Assembly: GCA_028688145.1 (NCBI GenBank)
Contig: JAQTYU010000001.1
Span: 578,284 to 642,283, forward strand
DNA from: Thiotrichaceae bacterium
GTDB lineage: Bacteria; Pseudomonadota; Gammaproteobacteria; Beggiatoales; Beggiatoaceae
Reading direction: 5' to 3'
DNA: 64,000 bases
Part shown: in pieces, positions 1-8,658 of the stretch
Position numbering within the stretch: position 1 is the first letter of the stretch
Layout of the letters: every line of letters starts with the position of its first letter
Translations under genes and position numbers: made by a program
Notes under the pieces: generated by a model
Database searches by the model: none
The model's input: only the letters and a program-made list of their open reading frames with translations
Told to the model about the DNA's origin: nothing

Positions 1-1518
1 CGCACCGCTCAAGCTGGCAATCACGCGAGTCATACCACGAATTGCGGCTAATTGCGGATGAGCCACCACTAAATTGCCTAACAATACGGAGACTTTGCTG
101 CCTGCACGTAAAGTTTTGGCTAATTGTTGTTGGGCTTCGCTGGGGGTGACGCTGGCGAGTAAAGCTTCAACGCCTTCAGGCAATTCAACAGGTTTTTCTG
201 CTAATAAAGCTTTAGCAATGCCTGCCAATTGTGCGAGGAAATCGTTGGGAGCGACAATCAGTTTTTGCGTGGCTTTGAAGTTAAATTCATAATCCACAGG
301 ATTCACAAATAAAACTTTTGCACCGCGTAAGGCGGCTTTGCGTAAACGATGGTTAATCAAAGGTTCTTCTTTGCGTAAGTGTGAACCAATGACTAAAGCC
401 ACGTCGCTGCTTTCTAATTCAGCCAAAGTTTGACCTAAGGCGGGGAATAAGGGAGCTTGTGCCTGATCATTGAAATCAGTTTGGCGTAAACGGTGGTCAA
501 TGTTTTGACTGCCCACACCACGCACTAATTTTTGTAATAAATATAATTCTTCTAAAGTCGCGCTGGGAGAACTTAATGCCCCAACCGCACTGGCTTTATG
601 GGTTTTAATAACTTTCTTTAAGCCTTCAGCGGCAAAAATTAAAGCCGTTTCCCAATCCGTTTGCTGCCATTGACCATCTTTTTTAATCATCGGCGCAGTG
701 AGGCGGTCAGCGGCGTTTAAACCTTCGTAGCTGAAACGGTCACGGTCGGAAATCCACACTTCGTTAATGGCTTCGTGTTCTTTTGGCACAACCCGTAACA
801 CTTCATTGCGGCGCACATGGAAATGAATATGTGAACCTAAGGTATCGTGGGGCGCAATCCCGTCACGTTGTTGCATTTCCCAAGCACGCGCAGAAAAACG
901 GAACGGCTTAGAAGTCAATGCACCCACGGGGCATAAATCCACCACGTTGCCAGACAATTCGGAAGCAACACTTTTCTCAATATACGTGCCGATGCGGGTA
1001 TGTTCGCCGCGTCCCGTTGCACCGAGTTCTTGAATCCCTGCAATTTCTTCACTGAAACGCACGCAGCGGGTACAGTGAATGCAGCGGGTCATATCGGTAG
1101 CAATCAAAGCCCCTAAGCTCTTATCAGAAACCACACGTTTAGTTTCTTGATAACGTGAAGCATCTTTCCCATAACCCACTGCGATGTCTTGCAATTCGCA
1201 CTCGCCGCCTTGGTCACAAATTGGGCAATCCAGCGGATGGTTAATTAATAAAAATTCCATCACTGCTTTTTGAGCCGTCAATGCTTTAGGAGAACGGGTT
1301 TGAACCTTCATGCCATCCATAATCGGCGTGGCACAAGCGGGCATGGGTTTGGGTGCTTTTTCAACTTCTACTAGGCACATGCGACAGTTTGCCGCGACAG
1401 AAAGCTTTTTGTGATAGCAGAAACGGGGAATATCTATACCGTTAGCATCTGTTACTTCAATGAGCATTTGCCCTACATTTGCTTCGTAAGTTTTACCGTC
1501 TATTTCAATGGTTGCCAT
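1..1518 (-). CDS. nuoG: NADH-quinone oxidoreductase subunit G (partial, 3' end beyond window)
   Basis: This is the large iron-sulfur subunit of respiratory complex I, which carries electrons from the NuoEF module towards quinone at the cytoplasmic face of the inner membrane. Reading the minus strand from ATG at 1518 gives 506 open codons to the window edge. The N-terminus has the ferredoxin-like 2Fe-2S cysteines (C34, C45, C48, C62) and the His-containing 4Fe-4S motif HPLDCPICDQGGEC (H94, C98, C101, C107). A further cluster reads CIHCTRC, before the molybdopterin-oxidoreductase-like body. A GGTGAG ribosome-binding site lies just upstream. Family members usually have 700-900 residues, so roughly a third is missing. 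nuoF is expected directly upstream but is not found there; I see only non-coding sequence or a doubtful small frame. Identity is certain. Confidence 0.97.
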   Translation of the reverse strand, partial: MATIEIDGKTYEANVGQMLIEVTDANGIDIPRFCYHKKLSVAANCRMCLVEVEKAPKPMPACATPIMDGMKVQTRSPKALTAQKAVMEFLLINHPLDCPICDQGGECELQDIAVGYGKDASRYQETKRVVSDKSLGALIATDMTRCIHCTRCVRFSEEIAGIQELGATGRGEHTRIGTYIEKSVASELSGNVVDLCPVGALTSKPFRFSARAWEMQQRDGIAPHDTLGSHIHFHVRRNEVLRVVPKEHEAINEVWISDRDRFSYEGLNAADRLTAPMIKKDGQWQQTDWETALIFAAEGLKKVIKTHKASAVGALSSPSATLEELYLLQKLVRGVGSQNIDHRLRQTDFNDQAQAPLFPALGQTLAELESSDVALVIGSHLRKEEPLINHRLRKAALRGAKVLFVNPVDYEFNFKATQKLIVAPNDFLAQLAGIAKALLAEKPVELPEGVEALLASVTPSEAQQQLAKTLRAGSKVSVLLGNLVVAHPQLAAIRGMTRVIASLSGA

Positions 1519-1525
1519 TATTTAC

Positions 1526-1774
1526 TCACCAATATCTTTGGGAAAGCAGGTCGTCGTTTGAAACTTCCAAGTTATCGTTACGTCGGGGATTACCAACGGT
1601 TGCCACTTCTTCAAACGCGATTTTTTCAGCGCATACGGCATAATCTTGCCGATACATAAAAACGATTACCTGCAACACGTTAGAAGCGTTAGCTGCCATA
1701 CAAGACGCACTGCCACGACTGACGTTAAAGTCGCCATTATACCGAAGTTCTCTAAGTGCGTGATCACTTTGCAC
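1526..1774 (-). CDS. Doubtful small ORF upstream of nuoG
   Basis: An 82-codon frame starts with GTG and stops 7 nt before the nuoG ATG, a spacing that would suit translational coupling. I recognise no domain, and it is not the C-terminus of NuoF. The nuoG ribosome-binding site overlaps its end. It has no strong ribosome-binding site of its own. It may be a real leader gene, the decayed end of a lost gene, or chance. Confidence 0.2.
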   Translation of the reverse strand: MQSDHALRELRYNGDFNVSRGSASCMAANASNVLQVIVFMYRQDYAVCAEKIAFEEVATVGNPRRNDNLEVSNDDLLSQRYW

Positions 1775-2171
1775 AGGTTAGTTCCGCATTTTAACATTTT
1801 CAGGTGTTTTCGTGGCAGAAAATGCGCTAAAAATTTTAATAGAACGCACGATTTCTCAGGCAAATTCTCTTAAAGTTCGCTAGGAAAACAGGGCGCATCA
1901 ACTGAAAATATACGCATTACACACTTCATGCTATCATCGTAAAGTATTATAAAATTTATGCTGATAAAAATCTCTGCCTATTTCTGTTGTTTTGCTAATT
2001 TGGAGCGGCAGCATCGTTCATATCTCATGCAAAATGATTTTTGATGTCTGGATTGTAGAATAGCGGTGAATAATCCTTGATGTAATAGACAGATTTCAGT
2101 AGAATGTTATCCCTTGTTTTTTAGCACTTTAGCAGAATTCCCTAGAAGCATTACACTGAGGTTTTAGTTCT
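1775..2171. other. Intergenic region between the nuoG side and rpmE
   Basis: About 400 bases separate divergently read nuoG and rpmE. I see no coding frame with homology and no RNA gene. It presumably holds the promoters for both sides. The last part is AT-rich and ends in a GAGG ribosome-binding site ahead of rpmE. Confidence 0.4.
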
Positions 2172-2375
2172 ATGCAAGCCGACATTCACCCTAACTACAA
2201 AGACCTCAAGGTTGTTTGTAGCTGTGGTAACACCTTTATCACCCGTTCTACGACCCATAAAGAATCGATCCAATTAGACGTGTGTGGTGCCTGCCATCCC
2301 TTCTATACTGGCAAACAAAAGATTATCGATACCGCTGGTCGTGTGGACAAGTTCCGCCGCAAGTATGCTCGTTAA
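2172..2375 (+). CDS. rpmE: 50S ribosomal protein L31, zinc-binding type
   Basis: A 67-residue ribosomal protein L31 of the large subunit, at the intersubunit bridge region. The N-terminus [20 protein letters not shown] is typical of the family. All four zinc-ligand cysteines are present (C16, C18, C38, C41), so this is the C+ (zinc-containing) paralogue rather than the zinc-independent form made in zinc starvation. Length matches the family (about 66-72). ATG at 2172 follows a TGAGG ribosome-binding site. It stands alone, about 270 bases before grxC. Confidence 0.97.
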   Translation: MQADIHPNYKDLKVVCSCGNTFITRSTTHKESIQLDVCGACHPFYTGKQKIIDTAGRVDKFRRKYAR

Positions 2376-2649
2376 TTGAGCGCAGACGGGGTGCATCTGA
2401 ATCAGACTTAACTTCTTAACTTAAGAGATTCCGTGCACTCCCTCACTTTTCATTATGATGTTTTAGAAATCCTCTTCTACAAAGTTCACCTTAAATATTC
2501 TCTCGCAAACTACGCAATCTCTGCGGCAAATCGCATACTCCCCCACCCATCGAGTTTTTTGGAATAAGCTTGGATTGGGTAAAATTTGATCATCTCCCCC
2601 TCAAGCCTTACACTATTTTTCATCATTGCTGGTGCAAGGAGTTTAAATC

Positions 2650-2919
2650 ATGCCCAAAATTACCATGTATAGTACGCGCATTTGTCCTTATTGCACGATG
2701 GCGGAACGCTTTCTGCGCCAAAAAGGACTCGAAGTGCACAAGATTCTGATTGATCAACAGCCGCAAGAAATGCAAAGCATGATCGAAAAAACAGGCAGAA
2801 GAACCGTGCCGCAAATTTTTATTGGCTCACATCATGTCGGTGGGTATGATGATTTAATGGCGTTAGAAATGGAGGGCGAACTTGACCCTTTATTACTGAA
2901 AGCGGCTGGAGAATCTTGA
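2650..2919 (+). CDS. grxC: Glutaredoxin 3
   Basis: An 89-residue cytoplasmic glutaredoxin that reduces protein and glutathione mixed disulfides at the expense of glutathione. The dithiol active site CPYC is at residues 12-15. It is followed by the cis-proline segment TVPQIFI and the glutathione-binding GGYDDL motif near residue 64. Length fits GrxC. ATG at 2650 sits 8 nt after AGGAG. A 16-bp perfect palindrome overlaps its stop codon (2916-2931) but has no loop and no T tract, so it is not a convincing terminator. Confidence 0.95.
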   Translation: MPKITMYSTRICPYCTMAERFLRQKGLEVHKILIDQQPQEMQSMIEKTGRRTVPQIFIGSHHVGGYDDLMALEMEGELDPLLLKAAGES

Positions 2920-3341
2920 GATTAATCTCAAAAATACGATGCCGTTTTGAGAGGACTCAATCCATAATCGTCTACTGGGAAACAAACTTAAGCCTAGACT
3001 CTCTATAGGCTTGTTGTTAGAATTCCACATGTTGTAATATTTACGGTTAGTGTAGCGGAAAGTTATACTCAAAGAAGCAAACTTACAACACCTGTGATAT
3101 TCTAGTGACGTTTTTCCCTTATAAAACGGGCTAGATGCTCATGTCCACATGAGAATTTGCATAGTGCTCTCACTGTGGTTAAATTGATACACTAGGTTTG
3201 ATAAGTCCCTTTGAGTGGTTGCCCCCTAGAATCCAGCAACGCTACTGACCTATAGTAACCCAGCTTGCGGTGGTGCGCGATGGTTTAACTATTAACTCAG
3301 ATTTTTACATTTGTCATTTCATCACAGAAAGGAACACATCC
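2920..3341. other. Intergenic region and probable long leader of the OmpA-like gene
   Basis: About 420 bases with no supported gene. It probably carries the promoter and a leader for the highly translated OmpA-like protein. A small hairpin (CTCATGT / ACATGAG, around 3138-3154) is visible. I cannot name a regulatory element. Confidence 0.35.
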
Positions 3342-4070
3342 ATGTTTGAAAAAAGCTCTGGTCGTAAAATTTTAATGGGCTTAGTGACGGGGACTTTATT
3401 GTCTGCCGCCGTAGCCTCTGTTTTAGCTGCAGAAGGCAAACAATCTTACTACGTTCTCGATTCTGAAGGCAAAGCCGTCATGTCAGTACGTGAAAAAGAA
3501 TGTATCACTGCTCCTCAAAGCCCCAATGAGCCCACGAAAGAATTCGTAGAATGCGGTGATGTCAAACCAGTACCTAAGCCCGTTGCCAAAGAAGACCCCT
3601 GTGCTAAAGACGCTGACAATGACGGCGTAAACGATTGCCGCGACAAGTGCGCTAATACGCCAGCAGGTAGTAAGGTTGACGTGAATGGTTGCCGTGTTAT
3701 CGGAAGCACGCACAACGTGGTGTTGTCAGGCGATGTAACCTTCAAGTTCAATAAGTCAGACTTAAGCCCACAAGGTAAGGCACAATTAGATAAAGTTGCC
3801 GCTGAAATCTTAGGTTTGAAGAGCAATCTGCAAAACGTGGTTATCAATGGTCACACCGACAGCGTGGGTAGCGATCAGTACAACTTAACCTTGTCTGACA
3901 AGCGTTCTAAGTCAGTGGCTAAGTACTTAGCTGACAAGGGCGTGCCTAAAGACAAATTGTTCGTCAAAGGCATGGGTGAATCCAAGCCAATCGCTGACAA
4001 CAAGACCAAAGAAGGTCGTGCTAAGAACCGTCGTGTTGAAATCGCAATCACCAGCGGTGACGCGAAGTAA
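3342..4070 (+). CDS. OmpA-family outer membrane protein with thrombospondin type 3-like repeat
   Basis: A 242-residue protein that probably links the outer membrane to peptidoglycan. It has a signal peptide (residues 1-28, ending near VLAAEG) and an N-terminal segment of about 60 residues with two cysteines. An Asp-rich calcium-binding-type stretch follows (DADNDGVNDCRDKC, about residues 89-102). The C-terminal OmpA domain contains the peptidoglycan-binding motif (NGHTDSVGSDQYN, then LSDKRSKSV and the closing NRRVEIAI). There is no N-terminal 8-strand barrel, so it is an OmpA-C domain protein of the OprF-linker type. I chose ATG 3342, after GAAAGGAA, over an in-frame start 24 codons upstream because the signal peptide begins here. 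A strong terminator follows. Confidence 0.9.
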   Translation: MFEKSSGRKILMGLVTGTLLSAAVASVLAAEGKQSYYVLDSEGKAVMSVREKECITAPQSPNEPTKEFVECGDVKPVPKPVAKEDPCAKDADNDGVNDCRDKCANTPAGSKVDVNGCRVIGSTHNVVLSGDVTFKFNKSDLSPQGKAQLDKVAAEILGLKSNLQNVVINGHTDSVGSDQYNLTLSDKRSKSVAKYLADKGVPKDKLFVKGMGESKPIADNKTKEGRAKNRRVEIAITSGDAK

Positions 4071-4140
4071 GCGACTTGATTTAAACTTTGTTTTCCCCTG
4101 AGAAGTCATTCAGGTTAAACATGAGTTTGGCTCAGAAATT

Positions 4141-4177
4141 AGGTTTCCCCGTGATATTTGCGGGGAAACCTTTTTTT
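4141..4177 (+). terminator. Rho-independent terminator of the OmpA-like gene
   Basis: An 11-bp perfect stem (AGGTTTCCCCG / CGGGGAAACCT) with a 9-nt loop is followed by seven T residues, 70 nt after the stop codon. Confidence 0.93.
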
Positions 4178-4296
4178 ATGCCTGTCATTGGGTGAATTGG
4201 CGTGCACTCAAACAAGACTGGCTTGCACTCCCAAAAACAAACGCATACCATTTACCCCAATTATTTTGAATCCATTTGAATCCAGAGGACACAACT

Positions 4297-5355
4297 TTGA
4301 AACTTATTGTAACGGGCGGCGCGGGCTTTATCGGTTCAGCAGTGATTCGTCACTTAATCCAAAATACTGAACATCATGTCATGAACGTGGATAAATTGAC
4401 CTATGCGGGCAATTTGGATTCTTTGGTAACGGTAGCAAATAGCCCACGTTATCAATTTGCACAATTGGATATTGTCGATGCGAATGCGATGAATCAGTTG
4501 TTTCAAAGCTATCAGCCTGATGCGATTATGCACCTTGCCGCAGAGTCGCATGTAGACCGTTCGATTGATAAGCCAGCGGAATTCATTGAAACCAATATTA
4601 TTGGTACTTATACTCTGTTAGAAGCCGCCCGCAATTATTGGCAAGCCTTGCCAGAGCCGCGTAAATCCGCCTTTCGTTTTCACCACATTTCGACTGATGA
4701 AGTGTATGGCAGTTTGGGCGAGGACGGTTTATTCACCGAAACCAATCCTTATCAACCTAATTCCCCCTATTCTGCAAGTAAAGCCTCTTCTGATCATTTA
4801 GTGCGCGCTTGGCATCATACTTTTAAATTACCTGTACTCACCACGAATTGTTCTAATAATTACGGCGGTTATCAATTTCCAGAAAAATTAATTCCGCTGA
4901 TGATTTTAAATGCCTTAGAAGGCAAAGCCTTACCGATTTATGGCAAGGGTGAAAATATCCGTGATTGGTTATATGTCGATGACCATGCCCGCGCTTTGTG
5001 TTTGGTATTAGAACAAGGTGTGGTCGGTGAAACTTACAATATTGGTGGGCACAACGAGCAGAAAAATATCGATGTAGTGCATTTGATTTGTGAGATTTTG
5101 GATGAGTTATTACCAAACTCGCAGTTTAAGCCTCATAAACAACTGCTAACTTACGTCACTGACCGCCCAGGACATGATTTACGCTATGCCATTGATGCGA
5201 GCAAGATTGCGCGTGAATTGGGTTGGAAACCTGAGGAAACATTTGAAACGGGTTTGCGGAAAACGGTGGAATGGTATTTACAGAATCAACAATGGTGGCA
5301 ACGGGTGCGCGATGGCAGCTATCGCGGGGAACGTTTAGGCTTGGGTGAGAAGTAA
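4297..5355 (+). CDS. rfbB: dTDP-glucose 4,6-dehydratase
   Basis: Converts dTDP-glucose to dTDP-4-keto-6-deoxyglucose, the second step towards dTDP-rhamnose and other deoxysugars for surface polysaccharides. It is a 352-residue extended SDR protein: the Rossmann motif GGAGFIG is at residues 7-13, the TDE catalytic segment (STDEVYG) is near 133-135, and the YSASK Tyr-Lys pair is near 158-162. Length matches RmlB. I place the start at TTG 4297, nine bases after AGAGGA, which gives MKLIVTGG as in the family; a TTG seven codons earlier overlaps the ribosome-binding site. The partner genes rfbA, C and D are absent from the window. A hairpin lies 35 nt downstream. Confidence 0.95.
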   Translation: MKLIVTGGAGFIGSAVIRHLIQNTEHHVMNVDKLTYAGNLDSLVTVANSPRYQFAQLDIVDANAMNQLFQSYQPDAIMHLAAESHVDRSIDKPAEFIETNIIGTYTLLEAARNYWQALPEPRKSAFRFHHISTDEVYGSLGEDGLFTETNPYQPNSPYSASKASSDHLVRAWHHTFKLPVLTTNCSNNYGGYQFPEKLIPLMILNALEGKALPIYGKGENIRDWLYVDDHARALCLVLEQGVVGETYNIGGHNEQKNIDVVHLICEILDELLPNSQFKPHKQLLTYVTDRPGHDLRYAIDASKIARELGWKPEETFETGLRKTVEWYLQNQQWWQRVRDGSYRGERLGLGEK

Positions 5356-5388
5356 TTCATACTTTGTGAATTGAGCGAGATTTAATAG

Positions 5389-5421
5389 CAGCCTGCTAAT
5401 TTTTATAGAATTAGCAGGCTG
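5389..5421. terminator. Hairpin between convergent rfbB and tail-collar pseudogene
   Basis: A perfect 12-bp stem, CAGCCTGCTAAT / ATTAGCAGGCTG, with a short AT-rich loop lies between two convergent genes. It lacks a clean T tract on either side, so termination is inferred from position. Confidence 0.6.
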
Positions 5422-5440
5422 TTGTAAGTTTGTATAGAAC

Positions 5441-5689
5441 TTATGGACAGCTGGGCCACATACCTTCAGTGGCGATGTAATAACTCAATGTGCCCGTCTT
5501 AGCTTGAATATCCAGGAGATTGGGCAACATAAAAGTGTTGTGACCATCGCCCCCAAATTTAATGCCCAGTAAAGAAAATAGGGCGGCATTTTGCTGAATA
5601 TTTAAGGTTTACCCTTTACATTTCACCCAATATTCCATTTCAAAGCCCCAAGGAAACAGGCAGACCATCCCAATATAAGATTCATCCAT
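5441..5689 (-). pseudogene. Short tail-collar (microcystin-dependent protein-like) gene with one in-frame stop
   Basis: The minus strand from ATG 5689 reads an 82-codon protein of the phage tail-collar/microcystin-dependent protein family. It starts MDESYIGMVCLFPWGFE, then ALFSLLGIKFGGDG, then FMLPNLLDIQ, and ends YYIATEGMWPSCP, as the short members do. Codon 27 (5609-5611) is TAA exactly where the family has glutamine after CKG, so a single CAA-to-TAA transition explains the break. Everything else is intact, including a strong GGAGG ribosome-binding site 8 nt upstream. It could be a young pseudogene, a sequencing error or a readthrough gene. A hairpin lies just past the normal stop. Confidence 0.8.
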
Positions 5690-5702
5690 TCTCACATCCT
5701 CC

Positions 5703-5934
5703 AATGAAAAAATATGCTGTTGATGATTACAACGCTGCTATATTAGCATTACTATATATAAAAATAATCTTATGATGAACTAGAGATAGCACGATTTATA
5801 AAATCAGTACAGAATAATCAACTGAAGCTTATTTCAAAATAAATCTTGATTTTTATTAGATAATATAACCACCAATAATATAAAAAAGTGGTGGCAACTG
5901 TGCTTACTTAGGATAGATTTTGGGAGTTTTTTTG
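5703..5934. other. AT-rich divergent promoter region
   Basis: About 230 very AT-rich bases lie between the tail-collar pseudogene and the substrate-binding protein gene. I see no coding frame. It probably holds promoters for both directions. Confidence 0.4.
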
Positions 5935-7107
5935 ATGCGAAAAAGAATAGGTTTACTGTTGTACTTGTGCAGTGTTTTATTTTGGAGTTATTCCGTATGT
6001 GCGGTTGAGGATTTTCCCACTAAACCCAGTGTGCATAATGGAAAAAAATGGCGCATTGCTTATATCGAAGGCGGAGCTTTTAAAGACTATCGTGAATCGT
6101 TGGTGAGCACGGTAGAAGGTTTGATGGATTTGGATTGGATCGAAAAGAAAGCCATCCCCAAAGACAGCGTAACCGACACCAGCAAACTATGGCAATGGTT
6201 GGCGACTGAAATTAAAAGTAATTATATTGAATTTGTGGGCGATGCTTATTGGGCTGCTAATTACAATAAAGAGAAACGGACGCAAAATAAAGCAGCCATG
6301 CTGACGCGCTTAAATGAACAAAAAGATATTGATTTAATCATTGCGATGGGTACATCCGCAGGCTTGGACGTTGCCAATAATGAACATCACACTCCCGCAG
6401 TCATTGGTTCAGTGGCTGATCCTGTGGTCAGCAAGATCATTAAAAGTCCGAGTGATTCAGGTTTTGATCACATTATGGCGCGGGTAGACCCTGATCGTTA
6501 TGAACGGCAAATCAACGTATTTTATGAAATCATTGGTTTTAAACGTTTGGGCGTAGTGCATGAAGATACTCCAGAAGGCAGAGCCATTGCAGCACTGGAA
6601 AGTGTGAATAAAATCGCTAAACAAAAAAACTTCACTGTAGTGACTTGTCACGCGCCTTTTGCCAGCCCAGAACTTCAAAAAGGGGCAAAAGATTTAGTGT
6701 CCTGTTATGAAGAATTGTCTAAAAAAATCGATGCCTTATACATTACTAATAAATCGAGTTTAACCCCCGAAAGTATTCAAGGTTTATTAAAAATCTTAGA
6801 ACCCCATAAAATAGCAACCTTCGCACAAATGGGATCGGACATGGTGAAACGGGGTGTTTTACTGAGTATTGCCGCCCCACCCCGCTTTCGTGCAGTGGGG
6901 ATGTTTTACGCGCAAACCATCGCCAAAATTTTTAATGGCGCATCACCCCGTAAATTACCCCAAGAATTTCAAGGTTCACCCCGTATTGCAATCAACCTTG
7001 CCGCCGCTAAGAAAATCGGTTTTGACCCTGCCGTTGATATTTTAGGGGCGGCTGACGAAATTTATGAAGAAATTTTGGTGGATGAAAAGAAAGACGAGAA
7101 AAAATAA
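5935..7107 (+). CDS. ABC transporter substrate-binding protein (ABC_sub_bind family)
   Basis: A 390-residue periplasmic binding protein. The signal peptide occupies residues 1-24 (MRKRIGLLLYLCSVLFWSYS, then VCA). The mature part has the two-lobe layout of the family to which TrpX-like proteins belong: a DLIIAMGTSAG segment, then SVADPVVSKI, GVVHEDTPEGRA in lobe two, and a final AINLAAAKKIGFDP. The C-terminus is a charged tail rich in Lys, Asp and Glu. No permease or ATPase gene adjoins it, so the ligand is unknown and it may be an orphan. ATG 5935 lies 8 nt after GGGAG; an in-frame TTG further up overlaps that site. A bidirectional terminator follows. Confidence 0.85.
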   Translation: MRKRIGLLLYLCSVLFWSYSVCAVEDFPTKPSVHNGKKWRIAYIEGGAFKDYRESLVSTVEGLMDLDWIEKKAIPKDSVTDTSKLWQWLATEIKSNYIEFVGDAYWAANYNKEKRTQNKAAMLTRLNEQKDIDLIIAMGTSAGLDVANNEHHTPAVIGSVADPVVSKIIKSPSDSGFDHIMARVDPDRYERQINVFYEIIGFKRLGVVHEDTPEGRAIAALESVNKIAKQKNFTVVTCHAPFASPELQKGAKDLVSCYEELSKKIDALYITNKSSLTPESIQGLLKILEPHKIATFAQMGSDMVKRGVLLSIAAPPRFRAVGMFYAQTIAKIFNGASPRKLPQEFQGSPRIAINLAAAKKIGFDPAVDILGAADEIYEEILVDEKKDEKK

Positions 7108-7147
7108 GTTGAGTGGCTTGCATGTCAGAGCATGAAATACGGGGCAT

Positions 7148-7247
7148 AGCTTCCCCCTTTGACAAAGGGGGACTGAGGGGGATTTAAGATCGTGGCAACT
7201 GTTAAGATTTTTAAATCTCCCCTGCCCCTTTGCCAAAGGGGAAAAGC
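7148..7247. repeat. Palindromic miniature repeat
   Basis: Two arms of about 37 bases (left AGCTTCCCCCTTTGAC and on; right ending GCCAAAGGGGAAAAGCT) are imperfect inverted copies separated by about 30 bases. Each arm also contains its own small CCCCTTTG/CAAAGGGG hairpin. This layout is typical of dispersed intergenic repeats. It lies between convergent genes. Confidence 0.7.
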
Positions 7248-7248
7248 T

Positions 7249-7284
7249 AAAAAGCCCTTACTTTTCAAAAGCAAGGGCTTTTTT
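7249..7284. terminator. Bidirectional terminator
   Basis: The stem AAAAAGCCCTT / AAGGGCTTTTT has a 13-nt loop, with A and T runs on the two sides. It can serve both the substrate-binding protein gene (plus) and the haloperoxidase gene (minus). Confidence 0.88.
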
Positions 7285-7312
7285 CATGCACGAGATTTTT
7301 AATACTGTACGA

Positions 7313-8647
7313 TTATTGCGTCCAGCGTAACTGCAACACTTTATTACCGATACATTTCCCCTGTACTAAACCTTCATCCACCGCTTTCGGATAATGAATG
7401 CCGCCGTACACTCGAGAAACCGCTGCTTCTTGTGCCATTTCATTGAAAGAATTAAAGCTACGCGCCGCATAACCCAAGAAACTTTGGCTATTGTCAGTAA
7501 AACGCGTGCTGCTTCCAAACAAAGAATTTAACAGCGTCACCGTTGCGCCAATTTGCACCGAATGCCCAGAAGTGTATTCAGGGAATGCAGGCGTAATCAA
7601 AGGTAAATCATTGGAGTTAAAGCTAGAATCAATGACTCGTTGAATGTAAGTAATTGGACGCACCACATTATATTGATATTTGGCGTGCCAGCAACCAATA
7701 AACGCATCCGAGACCCCCATCCCCAATTGGGCATAAGCTTGGGCGGCAAAGCCCAAAGAAGCACTGTTCGATCTCAATAATTGGGTTAAAACAGAAATCG
7801 AATGTCCGGGCGGCGTGAAAGTTTTGCCTGCATCATCAGACCAGTACAAAGCAATTTGACGTTGTTCCGCAGTTAAGTTTTTGACAGTGTCGTACACATA
7901 TTTTGCGTCAACATAGAAAGGCGAACCCGTCGCTTCTGAATAAGTATAAGGCGCACTGGGTTCACATTCCGTTCCAATTTTGGTGGAAAATGGGCGATTA
8001 TTACCCCAATAAGGTTGTAAAGGGGCTGCGAATGCAGGCGGCGTAGGTTGCCATTTATCAACGCCCGTCGGCGTTACATAATCAGAACGGGTGTTCGACA
8101 AATAACCTTCGTGCCCGCCGTCAGTCATCGACCATTGGAAAATGCTGCTCGCAACGGCTTGTCCATAACTGACAGAACGTGAATAGACTTCAGCATCCAA
8201 ATTGGTTTTAAACTGCGTATTGTAATTTTGTTCTAAATCACTGATACGGGTTAATTGATCCGTTGTTGCGCGTCCAAATAAACTGCGGGTAATGCTGGCA
8301 AGTGCACTGTTGGCAACCACGCCCCAGTGATATGAACCGCTGGCGGTGGGTAAATTACTCAAACCGCTTAATTGCCCCGATAAACTGTAATTATTCGGCA
8401 TTCCTGCCACCACGGATTCATACAGCGTAATCCCTGTATAACCCAAAACACGCGCCACCACAGGCGGAGAAAATCCCGTGCTTTCTTTGCCCAGATTGAT
8501 GACTAAATCAAACCACGCCGTTGCTACACTGTTGTTATAAGTGTAACTGGTATCTGTTGTGGCATCGATGCCGCCTGAGGTCAATTTACAAGACGCTAAC
8601 AGCAGTGCACAACTGGCAATCAGCCAGAATTTACGTAATTTCAGCAT
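7313..8647 (-). CDS. Vanadium-dependent haloperoxidase/PAP2-superfamily lipoprotein
   Basis: A 444-residue protein of the vanadium haloperoxidase/PAP2 acid phosphatase superfamily. A lipoprotein signal peptide ends in LLLASCK, so it is probably lipidated at C20 and anchored outside the cytoplasm. The C-terminal half has the three oxyanion-binding motifs: KYQYNVVRP, PEYTSGHS with the catalytic His, and SRVYGGIHYP. The N-terminal helical part (DLVINLG, RVLGYTGITLYESV) is the usual partner of these enzymes. It starts 11 nt after the gspD stop, with AAGAAGAGA as ribosome-binding site, so the two are probably co-transcribed. Whether it oxidises halides or removes phosphate cannot be told from sequence. 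Confidence 0.88.
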   Translation of the reverse strand: MLKLRKFWLIASCALLLASCKLTSGGIDATTDTSYTYNNSVATAWFDLVINLGKESTGFSPPVVARVLGYTGITLYESVVAGMPNNYSLSGQLSGLSNLPTASGSYHWGVVANSALASITRSLFGRATTDQLTRISDLEQNYNTQFKTNLDAEVYSRSVSYGQAVASSIFQWSMTDGGHEGYLSNTRSDYVTPTGVDKWQPTPPAFAAPLQPYWGNNRPFSTKIGTECEPSAPYTYSEATGSPFYVDAKYVYDTVKNLTAEQRQIALYWSDDAGKTFTPPGHSISVLTQLLRSNSASLGFAAQAYAQLGMGVSDAFIGCWHAKYQYNVVRPITYIQRVIDSSFNSNDLPLITPAFPEYTSGHSVQIGATVTLLNSLFGSSTRFTDNSQSFLGYAARSFNSFNEMAQEAAVSRVYGGIHYPKAVDEGLVQGKCIGNKVLQLRWTQ

Positions 8648-8658
8648 AATATCTCTTC

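Noticed and set aside
2376..2649. Possible terminator or gene between rpmE and grxC
   Set aside because: Only weak, interrupted pairing (GGGGTGCA / TGCACTCCC) and no coding frame could be found.
2916..2931. 16-bp perfect palindrome at the grxC stop as terminator
   Set aside because: It has no loop and no T tract, so a stable terminator hairpin is unlikely.
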